Assembly: GCA_019722365.1 (NCBI GenBank) | Contig: JADFUC010002135.1 | Location: 124,001-188,000 of the forward strand | DNA length: 64,000 nucleotides | Direction of reading: 5' to 3' | Source: Lithospermum erythrorhizon | Lineage: Eukaryota; Streptophyta; Magnoliopsida; Boraginales; Boraginaceae | Part shown: piece by piece, positions 11,482 to 22,460 of the stretch | How positions within the stretch are numbered: position 1 is the first letter of the stretch | How the letters are laid out: the number at the start of each line of letters is the position of its first letter | Position numbers and translations under genes: made by a program | The notes under the pieces: generated by a model | The model's database searches: none | What the model was told of the DNA's origin: nothing | The model's input: the letters and a program-made list of their open reading frames with translations, nothing else

Positions 11482-14277
11482 TCCTTACAGATGGCGCCAC
11501 TGATGTATTCGTATTTTCTAGACAATGCGCCGGCCATCAGGAATGACTATCGGAAATAATATGTGTTTGTCGAGTAGATATCCTTCGTCTTGGGACTTGG
11601 TTTAACTCGGTCAACAGGGATTGAATGCCACCGTTGTGTGGGAACTCTTTAGCGGATTGTTCCGTATGTTGACGTGTCCGTTGTATCCTAGCGCTGGTCG
11701 ACTAACCACCATAAGCAGACACTCTAATGTTTATGTCAGTAACGGGAAGTGTAGTATTTAAGTACGGGTAATTACAATAACATTACTAGATATGTAGTTG
11801 GTGAAAGTATATATATATAGTGCCAAGAGGGAAAGGATCTGCACTAGAGAGGGAGCTGTGGAGGTACTAATGTACTTTGTCTATGTCTTATTGGCTACAT
11901 GATAATAAAGACTTTGCCTATCTCGAAATGCCGTGTAGTTAGATGATGGACTACATTCTAGGTCATAATTAATCAACATCGATTGACTTAAATGAATCCA
12001 ATATTTGCCATGTTGCTCCACATCAAAAATTTGAGAGATTTCATTACTATATGTCTCAAGGAGCCATAATTCCACTCAATTGGTTTTAAGAATGTACTTA
12101 TTTAAGTGTGCCCTCTCCCTCTTGGGCGCGGCGATCCGCCCGACTGTGGATTTCCTGCCAATAAGTGCAGGCCATCTTTTAATACCAATTCTGACCTCAA
12201 CATATAGTTACACAAGAATTGACTATAAAGTATAAACCACATTACACAAGCGCGACCCCTGCTCTCGTGCATAACAAGTATGCACACAACTCAGAACATC
12301 CTGTTAGGACCAAAACGACTTTTTCCTCATTATAAAAGACTGGCTTCATTGGCCTCCTCCTGGGGCTCATTGAGAGTAATTTTATAATTAGCCATGACCT
12401 AGTGTCAATTTGGCAAGGACCTCCCATTCTGAGAACTGAGCCTCCAGTGATGCCCAGATTCTGGATGTTTATTTTATCGTAACAACCCCAGATCATTCTT
12501 TTGGTAAATAATCACATCTCAGACTCCATACAATAATAACCCCTACCATCAGGTATCCATAACTTTCATCACTGTCATTCATAACTTCATAAAACCAAAA
12601 AGGACTATGTGTGAAAGCCATGCCCATTCCAATTAAGAATGTCTATCTAAGGTCATATCTTAGTTAAGTCTCATTGAACTAACAGGTATTGATATTTTTC
12701 TCTCTGGCCTTGGTTAGACAAAGAAACAAATTGTACTATACTAGCTGCTTATATTTAATAAATGCGGGGAACTACAACTCATCATAAGATGATGCAATAT
12801 TAGGCACATCCTGTCTATTTAACCCATGCTATACATCAATTGTTAGAAAAGGAACAGTAATAATTTCTTTTAGCACATCTTGTGCTGTGGATCTATTAAC
12901 CTACTGACTAGATATTATATGTTCTAGCTATCTGATAAGGTCCCCTATACCTATAGACATTGGCTTGAGCCCCCAATAGACTTTACCTAGGATATTCTTA
13001 AAATCAGTATGCTGAACTTTAAGTCCTCAACGATCTTTTTAACTCAAACATAACATTTTATTTCAGTCTCTACATCATAGAAGAACTGTAGGTTCCTGCT
13101 CAACAAATCATTTGTCTCTCATAACATGTTGCCATTTGAGGTGCTAATGACTTTAACTTACGTATTACATTAATGTTAAGAACCAAATATAGAGTCTGAA
13201 TGAGAATCATCTAGAGTTCGTGCTAATTGAATATTTTTGAACAATTTACAACCTAAAGAAGAAGAGTTATAAAACAAGACCATATTTGCAGTCAAATCTT
13301 GCATATATAAGTTGTTACTTGGAATGTCAGGATCATAAACAAAAGAGTGAAGAAATTGGCAAATGTTGTTTAATGGCTTTTGGCATGGATTGAAACAAAC
13401 CATACTTGCCATTCGATACACATGTTCGCCTATTTTTTTTTGTTATACGTCAATTTATGATTTTGAATAATATTATGTGATAAATTCGAACTAAAATCAA
13501 TATCTTGTAGGTTACTTATTTCAATAGAGCAAAGGAATGCCACAATAATCTGGTTTTTGCATGCTGCACCAGAATTGCAAAAACGAAAAACATGCAGATG
13601 GAGCAACACATGAGAGAAAATAATCAGTTGGTCGTAAGGATTGGATCGAAAAGAGCTTATTACTTAACTGCATTACTCTCTGAAATCTGAATTAAGGCAT
13701 TAGGAATATGAAGTTAATCAAGGCGAATCGATGTAAATGATTACACTCTAATATGCAAACGGGGTGATAATTTCAATTTATCCTACGACTATATGAAACA
13801 TTACCTTTAGGCCCCACTAACTTATGTCTTGTAGTATTCCGTATTATTTTGATACCTGTTCTTGTGTCAGAAATTGACATAAAGGTTAGGTTGGAACATA
13901 TGATCTCATACAGAGTTATAATAAGGGACCACGAAAAGGAGACAAAGGCCGGTGCCGCAAAAGAAAGGTAAAAAATTGTGACCACATATGTCATAACCCA
14001 TGGGACCTTGTACCTTTTTGAGGATAGTAGCTCACATATGAGGCGGACAGAGGGTGATCATGAAGCATCTTAGGAGTGTATGACCCTATATTTAGAGGCC
14101 TCTTTGGATTGCTTCTATTTTGAACCAGAAGCAGTTACATCGCTGACCAATTATGTAATTATTTTTTGAAAACGAATTCGTTTTATTCGTTTTTTTAAAA
14201 CTTAGGCCAAAATATCATCGGTGTTAAATCTATCATTTTCATCATACCAATCAATCAAAACAAGTTTATCCACTACT
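11482..14277. other. Intergenic DNA, no gene recognised; one LTR-like patch
   Basis: Around 11750-11920 there is a TATATATATATAG box followed about 90 bases later by an AATAAAG signal. That arrangement resembles a solo LTR, but no partner LTR, primer site or duplication was found. A GC-rich patch at 12115-12150 contains CTTGGGCGCGGCGATCCGCC. The rest is AT-rich without recognisable coding sequence. Confidence 0.25.
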
Positions 14278-14398
14278 CTACAACTAGAGTTGTTATCAAG
14301 CGGAGCCCGAGCTAAATTTTTTTCTCAGCTCTGTGTTTCTTCACCGAGGAGAGCCAAAACAGAGCTGAGCTCTAAACAAGTTATCAATAGAGTTGTAG
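14278..14398. mobile_element. Small fold-back (MITE-like) element
   Basis: An 11-base perfect inverted pair, CTCAGCTCTGT at 14324-14334 and ACAGAGCTGAG at 14359-14369, sits inside an outer inverted pair, CTACAACT at 14278-14285 and AGTTGTAG at 14391-14398. The sequence between the arms also partly pairs (GTTATCAAG against its inverse). Size and nested symmetry fit a short fold-back MITE. No target duplication is obvious. Confidence 0.4.
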
Positions 14399-14699
14399 AA
14401 AACATCGGCAAAGTTTGAAAATAATATCTAAAAAAAGGGGCTAATAAATAGAATAAAACAAGACCAAAACCAAATTCGTTAGTGTTTGTTTTAAGCCAAC
14501 TAGCCAGCCACAACTCAAACAATTAAGCCATTCATAAAGATTAGTTGAAGCGAACCCAAGTGGTTCCACATTAGTCAAATGAGAAAAGAAGATAAAAATA
14601 TGATAAGGATTAGCTGAATAAAAATGTGAGAAAAGATTAGCTGAATAAGTTACAACAATCTGATACGGATCAAAATTATGCTTAACCATTTTGAAGTAC

Positions 14700-14810
14700 T
14701 AGTCAATGAGAAAAGAAGAATAAAAATATTATGAAGAAGATTCGAACTCATGCGAACAGATAAACTACTCATTCTAAATACCATGCTACACTACCTATTG
14801 TTTTTTATAA
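14700..14810 (-). mobile_element. tRNA-like SINE fragment
   Basis: Read on the minus strand there is an A-box-like GGTAGTGTAGCATGG (14781-14795) and, about 30 bases downstream, a B-box-like GAGTTCGAATC (14739-14749). This is the spacing of an internal RNA polymerase III promoter. The arms needed for a functional tRNA are missing, so a tRNA-derived SINE piece is more likely. Ends and target duplications are unclear. Confidence 0.35.
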
Positions 14811-14937
14811 CATCATCACATATAATAGATTTACTTTTTTTTAAAAAAATTCCACCTTGCCTCGGCTAGAACCGGGTATAGTCCTCAGCTCGGACCAACT
14901 CCACATCAGAGACTTAAGTCAAAGTCCAACTCAAGAC

Positions 14938-15150
14938 TATTAGACCGATCTATTCGGTCGGTTTTCTAGTATAGTTTGCATAGGACTGTAGAGTTGTATT
15001 AGGAGTTTGGATAGCAAAGGGACTTCCTCATATCACTGCTATATATAGTTAATGCATCTAGCTTTGTAAAGCATCAGAAATACAATCTTAATTTGGCAAA
15101 GGAATTCTTTGTCCTGCTCTCGTTTTCTTTGTCAATAAGTTATATCCATA
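14938..15150 (+). repeat. 5' LTR of the Ty1/copia element
   Basis: It matches 19602-19814 throughout, beginning TATTAGACCGATC and ending near TATCCATA. It contains the CTGCTATATATAG box near 15040, a plausible promoter TATA, shared with the other LTR. Confidence 0.88.
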
Positions 15151-15161
15151 TAATTTTGAAG

Positions 15162-15174
15162 TGGTATCAGAGCC
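15162..15174 (+). other. Primer binding site (initiator Met tRNA type)
   Basis: TGGTATCAGAGCC lies about 11 bases after the 5' LTR. This is the classic complement of the 3' end of plant initiator methionine tRNA used to prime Ty1/copia reverse transcription. Confidence 0.9.
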
Positions 15175-15314
15175 ATAAGCACCCTATCAACCATGTATTA
15201 TTATCATCGATTCCTTGGTTTGAATCATTTGATTATTTTTTTACTCCATCTTATTAGCTCTCTATTTTTCCATATCTCGCACTCTTACACCCGTGTGTAA
15301 TTTATTGAGCGACC

Positions 15315-16340
15315 ATGGAATATTTTGAAGGCCGGATTGATCAGGCATCTCCCTATTATCTTGGGTCTGGCGATCAACCTGGTAGTTTGATTACTCATGT
15401 GGTTTTGCAACGTGATAATTACTCGGGCTGGTCTCGCGCTATGCTTATGGCATTGAAAGCTCGCCGGAACTTTGTTTTCGTTGATGGTACGATTACTAAA
15501 CCTACGGAGAATAGGAAATGATTGAATTGGGAGACCGTCAATTCTATGATTGTTTCTTGGATTTTGCGAAGTCTGGATTCGAAGCTCGCCTTAATAGTCC
15601 CTTTCTTCGACGAAGCGAAACCTTTGTGGGACTACTTGACCAAGAGGTTCTCTGTTGCTCATGGACTACGACTCCAACAAATCAGGTCCGACATTACGGC
15701 ATGCCATCAGACCAAGGGGATGTCCCTCGAAGATTATTACAACAAATTGATGGGTTTATTTGATGAGTTGTTGCGATTGAACCCCTACATCATTGCACTT
15801 GTGGTCATTGTACCTGTGACTTTTCTTCTTGGTTTGCTGATGATAAAAACCGAGGAACGGTTGCACCAATTCTTGGTGGGTCTTGATGATACTTTATACG
15901 GTACGGTACGGTCCAATCTACTCTCTCGAGTTCCCACGGCGAGTTTAGATGAGGCGTACCGGACCTTAACTCAAGCTGAGAGCTCGCGGGGTATTGCTCG
16001 GGGTAAGGTTGCGCAAGAGGATGTTCAGATTTTTGTTGCGGTTCCACAAGGGCGTTCCACGACTCCTTACGATCCCATTGATAGGTCCAAATTATACTGC
16101 TCTCATTGTCGTACTCTAGACATGATCTCTCTATTTGTTTTAAAATACATGGATACCCGGAATGGTGGGCGGAGAGGTCTCGAAGGGGGCAAGGATCCTC
16201 CTCTTGGACAGGGGCAGTGGCTCGGCCTGCTGCATCTTCCTCAACTAGCGCTTCTCCTGCACGTGGTGGTATTGTAGCAGCCCACGCTGTTGTGGGTCAG
16301 GTGCATCAATGCAAGACCTCTACCTCGGATGTTGGATGAC
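15315..16340 (+). pseudogene. Ty1/copia gag remnant
   Basis: The first frame (15315-15521, 68 codons) has the gag N-terminus with DNYSGWSRAMLMALKAR and stops at a TGA (15519-15521) where gag normally has a Trp. The same frame continues at 15522-16277 with LALIVPFFDEAKPLWDYLTKRF and SLEDYYNKLMGLFDELLRL, the copia gag core that packages the RNA. The CCHC zinc knuckle is split by a frameshift: CSHC is read in one frame near 16100 and the following RHDLSICFKIHGYPEWW in another (from 16106). It cannot be translated intact without suppression and frameshifting. Confidence 0.85.
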
Positions 16341-16366
16341 AATTGGAGCCGGAGTAGGTCACTGCC

Positions 16367-16744
16367 TTGTTGAGTCTTCTTAATCCTTCCCCTCATGATA
16401 CTCTGACAGGTAACTTGAACCGTAGTGACCAAGGTATTCATTCTACTTCTTCTTGGATTATCGATACCGAGGCATCGCATCATGTCACCGGAAATTATGC
16501 TTGTTTGACTCATACTACTAATATTTTTGAATGTTCAATTAGGCTACCCAATGGTACTATTGTCATCGCCACTCAAGTGGGCCCTGTATCATTGCCTGGT
16601 GGTTTGATATTGACTCAGGTTTTATATGTTCCTCATTTAAATTGCAGTTTGCTTTTAGTTTCTCAATTGACCTATGACATTAATTGTTGTGTTCGTTTCA
16701 CAAATTCTTTGTGTGCTATTCAAGACCAACGTACGGGACCCTGA
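16367..16744 (+). pseudogene. Ty1/copia aspartic protease remnant with altered active site
   Basis: The frame contains SWIIDTEASHHVTGN, the copia protease active-site region, followed by the flap and LLLVSQLTYDINCCVRF typical of the domain end. In active enzymes the triad is Asp-Thr-Gly; here the Gly is replaced by Glu (DTEA), which should abolish cleavage of the polyprotein. The frame stops at 16744, just before the GAG-pre-integrase segment that can be followed in fragments to about 16900. Confidence 0.8.
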
Positions 16745-17520
16745 TTGAGCCGCGAATGTAAAGGAGGCCTATTACTTCGGGATTTAATCTACAGACGCCG
16801 CGATGCCTCCCGATCTTCTTCTTTCTAGTTTCCAAGATCGTCGTCTTGGCCATCCGTCGGATAGGGTCCTCAAGTTAGTTCCTGAGATCAAAGTCATAGG
16901 TCTGGGGATTAACTAAGGCGTCCACAAGCCAAACAAACTTGTGATAGTTTTCCTTCTAGTGATAGTAAAACTTGTAGTATTTTCGAACTTATTCATCAAG
17001 TGATCATGTAATCTAATAAAACGGCATCCTTTTAGTGGTACGGCCTTTTATTTTTTACTATAGTTTATGATTTTTCTCAAGCATTATCCGGGTGTGTGTA
17101 TTTGTTGCATTCCAAATTTGAAGTTAATAAAGTTTTCCGGTCTTTCTTTGTGATGATTCAAAGACAATTTGAGAGCACTGTTAAAATTGTTCTGCAAGTT
17201 TTATAATGGACCGAATTTCAACCATTGTGAAGGAATATTTTGATTTGCACTTGGAATTGTTTTTCAAACCTCTTTGTCGGCATCCACAAATAAAACGGTC
17301 TCAGTTTAACGTAAACATGCATATTCTCAATGTTGCTCGAGCCCTTATGTTTCAAGGTAACCTTCCTTTGACTTTTTGGAGTGAGCAAGTTCTCGGCCGC
17401 TTATATCATCAACCGCACTCCTCGAAAGGCTGGGGGTAAGTCACCCATGATGTTATTCAATATAGCTCCGACTCGGGGTCACTTACGGTATTCGGTGCCT
17501 TTTGGCCTATAATTTAATGT
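16745..17520 (+). pseudogene. Ty1/copia integrase remnant
   Basis: Fragments of the integrase are visible in several frames: RLGHPSDRVLKLVP near 16845-16890 (the zinc-binding, pre-core region) and MHILNVARALMFQGNLPLTFWSEQVL within 17206-17439, the conserved stretch after the catalytic Glu. The core between them is heavily mutated and shortened. No continuous reading frame exists, so it cannot insert DNA. Confidence 0.7.
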
Positions 17521-19592
17521 AGAAAGCAATAAGCTCGCTTAACGGAGTCGAAAGTGTATTTTTGTTGGGTATCCGAATGGCAAAAAGGGATGGAAGGTTT
17601 ATGATTTGGCCTCTGGAGATTTTTTTGTATCCCGCGATGTCACATTCCATGAAGGCGAATTTTCTTGATATGCTGGTTTTGCATCTTCAATCGCTGAGAA
17701 ACCCGTTAGTATAATTATTGATGCAGATTTACTTAACAACCCTGTTAGTGTATCTTTCGATGAAGACGATGAAAAGTGGTCCCCCTACTTCCCCACGCAA
17801 AGACTCGCTCTCTTGATTCTTAATGCACCCATGACGTGATGACATCCAAATAGTGGCTTGGCTGCATCAAAGCCGCCACCAGGAGGCCGGGCGTCGTGGC
17901 CTCCTACCACGCTTGCTGTATCTCCTTCCACTGAGACTTTAGGCCGAGGATTGCATACCAAACATCCTTCCGTTTTACTCCAAGATTACGCTACACACAC
18001 CGCTCGAAATCGAAAGTTAACGCCTCCTGTGTTCATTCTTCCAGTCCTCGTGTACACTTATCCTTTAACACATCGCGGGTTAATTGTAACAAATTTCTTT
18101 GAGCCACTTTATGTTTCGAAAACTGAGCTTTTCATGGGTGTAACCACGTGTCTATGCCGAGGCCGCCAAAAGCATACGTCAAGCATTTACTAATAAAGAG
18201 CCGCTGCATTAACAAAAATAAGACATTGAGTTGGCGTCTGCCTCCTAAGGCCCTCGGGTCAAATTGGCCCTATAAAATCAAGTATCTTCGATGGATCTCG
18301 CTTGGGTCATTTTTGGAATAACTGCTTCCAGGCCCCGAATTATCACGAGACTTTTGCTCCCTCGGCAAAAATGGTTACCGTCAGGCATTCCCAGCCGTGG
18401 GCGCTGCCTCGAAAATTGAGAATCGCACTCAAATGGTTGGCCCATAATGCTGCTTTCTCCATAGTGACTCAGACGAGGAAGTGAGGCGAAACCTCCCTCG
18501 TGATGTCTGTAAGACACGCCCCTGTCTAGTTTGTCGCTGGAAGAAGTCCCTTTATGGACTGCGACAAGTTATGAGATGTTGGTTTGCTAAGTTAGCTGCT
18601 TCTTTGAAGTTGTATGGATTTCGACAATCATATTCTGATTATTCATTGTTTAGTCTTTCCAAGGGTCCTGGCCCCTATATGCTCGTATATGCGATGACTG
18701 GCTACTGCATACCTTTCCGCCTCGCTCTTAAAAGATTATTTTAAATGCTTGCTTAAGTAGTTACTCTTAGTCAGCTGAAGTATTTTCTTGACTGAAAGTG
18801 CCGAATGCATGACTTCTTCCTCAAGGCCAAATAGAAATACGCTTAGACATCATCGCAATTCGGAAGTCTTTTTAGTGCCAAGCTGCCCGTGGCTCTCGAT
18901 TGAATGTAATCATCAAGCTGGCACTAGCCGGGCTTTATGAAGTCATTGGCCTCGATCCTTTGAAAATGCAGCTTGGTTGACGCCTTATTTATCTTGCATT
19001 TACCGCCCGATTCGACCTACACAAGACATATTCTAGCTCAATATATGTCAACCACGATGAGTACTGGGAGTCGCCACGAAAGCTGTCCACATTCAGCGGG
19101 TGTCCACGGCAGTATATATCGGCTTTCCGCCTCCCATTGTGATTTCTCAGGTCGAGGGTCGGGTGTGATTCCGATCACCGCCTGCCTCTTACCGGTCAAG
19201 CTGTGCCTGAAGTGCTCCTCCGGTTTCTGGTGCCACCAAGAACATATTGCTCGCCTGGCCCGCCGAGGCCGAGTATCGTTCCATGGCCCGCCATAAGGGC
19301 TGGAAATAAAATGGCTGAAAGCTCTTCTTCAGGATCTTGGTGTGGTGTTTACTGGGGCTATGCCTCTCTTTTGTGATAGCAAGTCTGCTTTGCATATTGT
19401 TCAGAATCCGGTATTTCATGAACGAACTAAACATATCAAGCCCATCACACATGCTCGGTGATGCACCCAGAGGGTGCAATCTCGACCACCTTCTATGTTT
19501 CTACCAGCCGACATCTTTACTAAGGCATTACGCAAACGCAAGTTTCTCTATCTACTTCGCAAGTTGGGCATTTGTGATCTCCATGGTCCAAC
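17521..19592 (+). pseudogene. Ty1/copia reverse transcriptase / RNase H remnant
   Basis: The clearest block, in 18481-18744, reads CRWKKSLYGLRQVMRCWFAKL and LKLYGFRQSYSDYSLFSL, the copia reverse transcriptase fingers/palm region that precedes the YVDD box. The YVDD motif itself is lost: the frame reads MLVYAMTGY there. RNase H fragments follow to about 19330. The end of the polyprotein is recognisable near 19500-19590 as LQPADIFTKAL-type sequence in broken frames. Stops and shifts occur throughout. Confidence 0.75.
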
Positions 19593-19601
19593 TTGAGGGG
19601 G
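19593..19601 (+). other. Polypurine tract
   Basis: TTGAGGGGG lies directly before the 3' LTR, in the usual position for plus-strand priming. Confidence 0.8.
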
Positions 19602-19814
19602 TATTAGACCGATCTATTCGGTCAGTTCTCTAGTATGTTTGCATAGGTTTGTAGAGTTGGATTAGGAGTTTGGATAGCAAAAGGTCTTCCTCATATCACT
19701 GCTATATATAGTTAATGCATCTAGTTTTGTAAAACATCCGAAATATAATTTTATTTTGGCAAAGGAATTATTTATCCTACTCTTTGTTTTTTCTGACAAT
19801 AAGTTACGTCCGTA
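19602..19814 (+). repeat. 3' LTR of the Ty1/copia element
   Basis: Direct copy of 14938-15150 with about 20 differences counted by eye, including a 1-base gap. Same start (TATTAGACCGATC) and same internal TATA. Confidence 0.88.
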
Positions 19815-20440
19815 TTTAACATAATTAAACCACTATAAATCCTGTATTTGATTTACTTTAATTTTTTCGTGCTTGGTTCATTTATATTTTATTTGTCATT
19901 GATTATCTGAATCCGATTTTGACCATTGAAATTCTTACATCAATCCTGTTCACGAGGAAAATTTTGTTGAGGCAAATTAAATTTCAATGCCTGTGCCACA
20001 AAATCAAGGATTAGATTTGTCCCTTTGGTTAGGTAAATGAAATTCCACGATAACGTATACATGCATGAATTTCAAGAATAAGTTGACGTTTTTTGGTTCA
20101 AACTTTAAGAATATGTAGATTAGATTATTAAATCTAAGAAATCGTACGCCCACAAGGAATTCCTCTAAACAATTACACAAACTTTACCTTAAATATTAAC
20201 ATCAATTATTACTACTCTTATTATAAAATTAAAAGATACAACTAACCTAAAAAAGAGAAGTCCCCTGTCATGGCAATGGTGGGAAGGAGCTTCTTAAAGA
20301 TATAGCCCTTGTAATTCAAACGGCGAATTAAGCCAAAAAATTCGGTCCCATTAGTTTTAGCTACTGGGTGAATCGGCCTCGTAGTGTGATCAATGCCAAG
20401 AAACCATCCTTGTAAGTACGCATCGTGGTAGTAAATTCGG

Positions 20441-20720
20441 CCCTCAAATTAACTATTCCGTTAAATGCTAAATTTATGTTATAATTTAATCTATTTTGTC
20501 AAATCGCTATTTATATAATATTTTGGGGAAAAATATAAATTTAATAAAATTTATCAAAATTAAAATTATTGATTAACCCAAATTAGTTTCTTCTTGATTT
20601 AGTTTATTTTTGGTAAAATTTATATTTTTTGTCCAAAATAATCGTTAAATTACATTTTAACAAAAATAGACCTGAATTCTCTTTCTCCGTTAACATTTAA
20701 CGGAAGAGTTAATTTGGGGA
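20441..20720. mobile_element. Fold-back MITE of about 280 bases
   Basis: The left end (CCCTCAAATTAACTATTCCG, continuing GTTAAATG) and the inverted right end (20690-20720) agree at nearly every position for about 27 bases. The interior is symmetrical too: AATATAAATTTAATAAAATT around 20530-20550 pairs with its inverse around 20610-20630. No coding capacity. Its superfamily is not certain from the ends alone. Confidence 0.6.
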
Positions 20721-21049
20721 TCATCATTTGTGCAGCACATACAATACTTATAGAGTTATAATGCAATTGCTTCAAGGCATCAATATCACTATGATAACGC
20801 CAAACTATAATTGACTCCCCAATTATTAGTACTACCGATAATTATCTTTAACTAAATACTATTCGTGATAAAAATTATTGGCTTGTTTTCCTCCATGACA
20901 TAGGATTTGTTCCAACCATTTGTTATACCAAACAAATTATATACAAATAATACAAATTAAAAATAAAGATATAGAGTCAATTATTGTTTCAAAATTAGAT
21001 TAACTATTTATTTTGATCTTTGACTTTAAAAATCTAAATTGTTAATACA

Positions 21050-21733
21050 CAGTATTTTCGATTCGACGGTCGGTTTTTCAAATTTTTTGTGTGTGAAATC
21101 GATATTATCTTGCTTTTTTAAAAAACATGACAAACCATTTTGGTACGAAATTAATTTGTTTGCATCGTTCGGTTGATGTCGGTTTTCATGCTTAATGGTT
21201 CATTCCTCGGGATTATTTTGTTATAACAATAATATAATATAAAAGTTCATGATTTCAAATTAAAATAAAATACAAATAAATTTCAACCATACACCAAATG
21301 CATTATATCCATAGACAAATTATCCCAGCAGATTACTTACTAAATTTAATACTAACGGATAATCCAACAATGACAATAATTAATATAACTCTCAAACAAA
21401 TTACTAATTACACGCATAATAACATCGATTACTACAATGTGATACTTCCAAACATTCAAAGAAATACATGATTTCAAACTAAAATAGAAGATCTATGATT
21501 TCAAACTAAAATAGTTATAAACTAAAAATATCTCAAATATAAATATTTTTAAACAAAAAGATATATACTGGCAGCTCTGGGTCGGTTTCGCTTATGCTAA
21601 AACCGAACCTAATGAATTTTTGTCTATTTGATTTTTTTATTACCATTTCGGTTCGGTCTCATTTTATTTCCAACCAGATCGGTTAAAATTCTATTCGGTT
21701 TTGTCGGTTTGAACCGAACCGATAACATTCCTA
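21050..21733. mobile_element. Possible hAT-like non-autonomous element
   Basis: The right part is dense in CGGTTCGGT/ACCGAACCG subterminal words and ends CCGATAACATTCCTA. The left part near 21055-21090 carries TTCGACGGTCGGTTTTTC, an imperfect inverse. Subterminal repeats of this kind are common in plant hAT elements. Target duplications were not found, so the ends are approximate. Confidence 0.35.
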
Positions 21734-22385
21734 GATATCACACCTCAATTTTTTATTTTATCCTTTGTTTTAGTTTATAAAAAGTTACATACAATTATTA
21801 AGGGTATAAATGGACCCGTATAAATGTAGAGTAACACAAAAAATGATGTGAACTTGATTGAGTATAAAAATCAAATCATTTATTTGGGGAGGGACAATAA
21901 TTTTAGTATACAAAAAAAAAAAAATTAAAGTACAAGAAAAGTGGAGTTATAAAATAAGTACATTATTTTTATATAAGTACTATATAGAATATTTCAGTGA
22001 TATAAAGATATGACAAGGGAAAGAGTTAACAGAAAAGTCTTTCACATACAAAGAGGGACAAGCGAGGTTATGTTTTTACTTTTTTTACTTAATTTTGGAA
22101 TTCTTGAAAGACAGTGAAAAAAGCCTGCAAGAGAATCTAAGGGCTAAACACGGCAAAACAGAGGAAGCCACACTTTAAATTTTCTTTGTGCTCAGTTTGA
22201 TAGTATCTTTGTCTCTAAACTACCACTTCTCATCTTTCACTATCTCTTAATTCATTATTTTCCAAACACTTTTTTAAAGTAGGAATTGGGAATGGGAATT
22301 AAGCCAAAGATATCAAATTCTGCTAGACTCAATTGGGTTGATTTTCTTGATCATAAAGTGTAGGGAAATAGCCAGAGTGAGGTTC

Positions 22386-22460
22386 ATGATGAACAAAAGG
22401 CTTTTTATTTTCTTGATCTCATGTTTCTGTCTCTATGAAATCCTTATCAACCTGCAGTGA
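22386..22460 (+). CDS. Tiny open frame with signal-peptide-like sequence
   Basis: ATGATGAAC begins a 24-codon frame ending TGA. Its product, MMNKRLFIFLISCFCLYEIL followed by INLQ, has a basic start and a hydrophobic run like a secretion signal. The upstream 22150-22385 region has the texture of a transcribed leader, and donor-like GTAAAG follows at 22465. It could be the first exon of a gene lost downstream, an upstream frame in a noncoding transcript, or chance. No mature peptide was identified. Confidence 0.2.
   Translation: MMNKRLFIFLISCFCLYEILINLQ

Larger units (their letters stand above)
14938..19814 (+). mobile_element. Complete but inactive Ty1/copia LTR retrotransposon
   Basis: Two direct LTRs of about 213 bases flank an interior with a primer binding site, gag, protease, integrase, reverse transcriptase/RNase H remnants and a polypurine tract, in the Ty1/copia order. 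The LTRs differ at roughly one position in ten by eye, so the insertion is old. Every coding domain carries stops or frameshifts. The LTRs start TATTAG rather than TG. No clear 5-base target duplication remains (AAGAC precedes the left LTR). Confidence 0.9.

Noticed and set aside
11811..11930. Solo LTR with TATATATATATAG and AATAAAG
   Set aside because: No borders, no target duplication and no homologous partner in the window; mentioned only as an LTR-like patch.
16742..16760. CTGATTGAGCCGCGAATG resembles the start of miR171 (TGATTGAGCCGCG)
   Set aside because: It lies in the decayed integrase region of the copia element, only 13 bases match, and no pairing arm for a precursor is present.
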